A program made the position numbers and the translations under genes. A DNA stretch of 64,000 nt. Origin: JBBDSU01 sp040904825 (lineage in GTDB: Bacteria > Actinomycetota > Nitriliruptoria > Nitriliruptorales > Nitriliruptoraceae). The stretch is from the NCBI GenBank assembly GCA_040904825.1, contig JBBDSU010000061.1, forward strand, positions 10,900 to 74,899. The letters run 5' to 3'. Of the stretch, positions 62,869 through 64,000 are shown one piece after another. Positions within the stretch are counted from its first letter, which is position 1; each line of letters opens with the position of its first letter. The notes below the pieces were generated by a model. That model did not search any database. It worked only from the letters and a program-made list of their open reading frames with translations, and was not told the DNA's origin.

Positions 62869-63800
62869 TCCTGGCCCGCGCGGCCGCGTCGATGCTTGCC
62901 GCCGGCTTGGTCTGCATCGCCTACGGAACCGCTTTCGAGCGGCGCTGGTACCGACAACGCCGCATTGAGGTTGCCGGCCCGCTTCGCGGCAACGGCAACC
63001 TGCGGATCCTTCACCTGAGCGACCTGCACCTGATCCCCGGCCAACAGCACCGGGTTGACTTCCTCCATTCGCTGGCTTCGGGTGATCACGACTTGGTGGT
63101 CGTCACCGGAGATCTGCTCGGCGCGCCCGCAGCTGAAGACATGGCTATCGACGCGCTCGCACCACTGGTCGACGACACACGCCCCGGTGTCGTCGTGCTC
63201 GGCAGCAACGATTTCGTCGGGCCGATTCCGCGATCCCCGGTCCACTATTTCCGCGATCGGCGGCGCGCAGCACACCAGTTGGATCCGCAAGATCCGTTCA
63301 CGGCCCGCCGACCAGGCGCACGATTGGACACCCAGCGCCTCATCGACGGGCTTGCGCAGCAGGGCTACCACACGCTGCGCAACGAAGCCGTGACGTTGCT
63401 AACACGCGCCGGAACGGTCGCCGTCGGAGGTATCGACGACCCTCATATGCCCACCACCACCTTGCCATCGCCCGCAACCGTCGCGCCCGACGCTGAAGCG
63501 GATGACGCGGTGCTGCACCTTGGACTCGTGCACGCTCCATACCGTGCCGCCTTGGACATCCTGGTGGATGCCGGACACGACCTGCTGCTGGCAGGTCATA
63601 CCCACGGCGGACAGGTGCGCCTGCCAGGGATCGGCGCTCTGGTTGCCAACTGCGACCTTCCATTGCGCCAGGCTCGAGGCCTGTCGACCTATCGGAACAT
63701 CCCGCTGCATGTGTCGGTGGGCCTCGGACATTCCCGCTACGCACCGTTCCGGTTCGCTTGCCGCCCGGAAGCCACCGTCTTGGAGATCGCACGCGCGTGA
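62865..63800 (+). CDS. Metallophosphoesterase
   Basis: A 311-residue calcineurin-like phosphoesterase with an N-terminal membrane helix. Metal motifs: HLSDLHL, VVTGDLLG, VLGSNDFVG (in place of GNHD) and LAGHTHGGQVRLP. Similar to the YkuE/Rv3683 type. The ATG overlaps the PBP1 stop, so it is likely to work at the membrane in cell-wall metabolism. The 146 bases after it, before the tRNA, hold no gene. Confidence 0.9.
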   Translation: MILARAAASMLAAGLVCIAYGTAFERRWYRQRRIEVAGPLRGNGNLRILHLSDLHLIPGQQHRVDFLHSLASGDHDLVVVTGDLLGAPAAEDMAIDALAPLVDDTRPGVVVLGSNDFVGPIPRSPVHYFRDRRRAAHQLDPQDPFTARRPGARLDTQRLIDGLAQQGYHTLRNEAVTLLTRAGTVAVGGIDDPHMPTTTLPSPATVAPDAEADDAVLHLGLVHAPYRAALDILVDAGHDLLLAGHTHGGQVRLPGIGALVANCDLPLRQARGLSTYRNIPLHVSVGLGHSRYAPFRFACRPEATVLEIARA

Positions 63801-63946
63801 ATTTCGCGCCCATTCCTGGGCACAGGTACGCTCCCGCGGATCCGGCTGACGGGGTGGAACGCATCACCCGCAAGCGTCTGGCTGTGGTCCAACAGCACGG
63901 GGCAGCAACGGCGCGGTCAGCCCGAACTGGGCGTGTCGAGATCTTC

Positions 63947-64000
63947 CGGGATGTAGCGCAGCTTGGTTAGCGCGCCTCGTTCGGGACGAGGAGGTCGGCG
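63947..64000 (+). tRNA. tRNA-Pro (anticodon CGG), cut by window end
   Basis: The acceptor 5' strand CGGGATG is followed by TA, a D-stem GCGC...GCGC, and an anticodon stem CCTCG/CGAGG. The loop is TTCGGGA, giving anticodon CGG at 63982-63984. The variable loop and the start of the T-arm are visible; the 3' half lies beyond the window. Confidence 0.88.

Noticed and set aside
1..64000. CRISPR arrays, prophage or insertion sequences
   Set aside because: No regularly spaced repeats, transposase, integrase or phage structural gene was seen; the only tandem repeats are inside coding regions.

Overview
The window reads as the chromosome of a high-GC actinobacterium. A WhiB-family regulator, a DivIVA/Scy-like coiled-coil protein, an F420-dependent NADP reductase, a homodimeric pyruvate dehydrogenase E1, a LytR-CpsA-Psr protein, a PASTA-bearing PBP1 and a type VII-like FtsK/SpoIIIE ATPase all point that way. 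The mixture suggests class Acidimicrobiia (inference, not proven). The sequence is a draft: two runs of exactly 100 N mark contig joins. At 22503-22602 the flanks repeat the same 55 bases, so the gap is probably false. At 46859-46958 the gap sits inside metH and is probably longer than 100 bases. Genes are tightly packed, very many start with GTG, and neighbours are often joined by 4-base ATGA or GTGA overlaps.

Layout. 1-9.6 kb: 3' part of a chromate transporter, a lipoprotein, purF, a membrane diguanylate cyclase, purL, purQ, a membrane-anchored unknown, purS and npdG (purine synthesis, FGAM synthase split into PurL/PurQ/PurS). 9.7-16.9 kb: a 550-residue coiled-coil protein, a truncated pirin, an LCP cell-wall enzyme, a DUF429 protein, a lipoprotein and a PAS-GGDEF protein. 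17-22.4 kb: an IlvD/Edd dehydratase remnant with a KduD-like dehydrogenase, a third GGDEF protein, methionine aminopeptidase and a GHL10-type lipoprotein. 22.4-28.5 kb: a minus-strand operon DUF4129 - membrane protein - MoxR - DUF58 - membrane protein, chained by ATGA overlaps, with DUF983 and DsbA-like genes upstream.

28.5-35.9 kb: a compact type VII secretion-like module. It has a tandem WXG100-like protein, a 1441-residue EssC/EccC-like ATPase carrying a ubiquitin-like region and an FHA domain at its N-terminus, and a divergent Ser/Thr kinase. A 13-bp perfect inverted repeat lies in the divergent promoter region. 35.9-51.8 kb: central metabolism (CoA transferase, enoyl-CoA hydratase, aceE, Leu/Val dehydrogenase, purM, metH, metF, UDP-glucuronate decarboxylase-like, a BioY remnant, VanZ-like, pckA).

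52.2-64 kb: MBL hydrolase, selA-selB, RidA, a DUF4177-like small protein, WhiB, NfeD-like, YbjN-like, PBP1 with PASTA domains, metallophosphoesterase, and a tRNA-Pro cut by the window end. Apart from selAB, NfeD and YbjN, this order matches the MBL-RidA-DUF4177-WhiB4-PonA2-phosphoesterase block I recall from mycobacteria, so selAB look like an insertion into a conserved actinobacterial neighbourhood. Degraded pirin, IlvD/Edd and BioY copies suggest ongoing gene loss.
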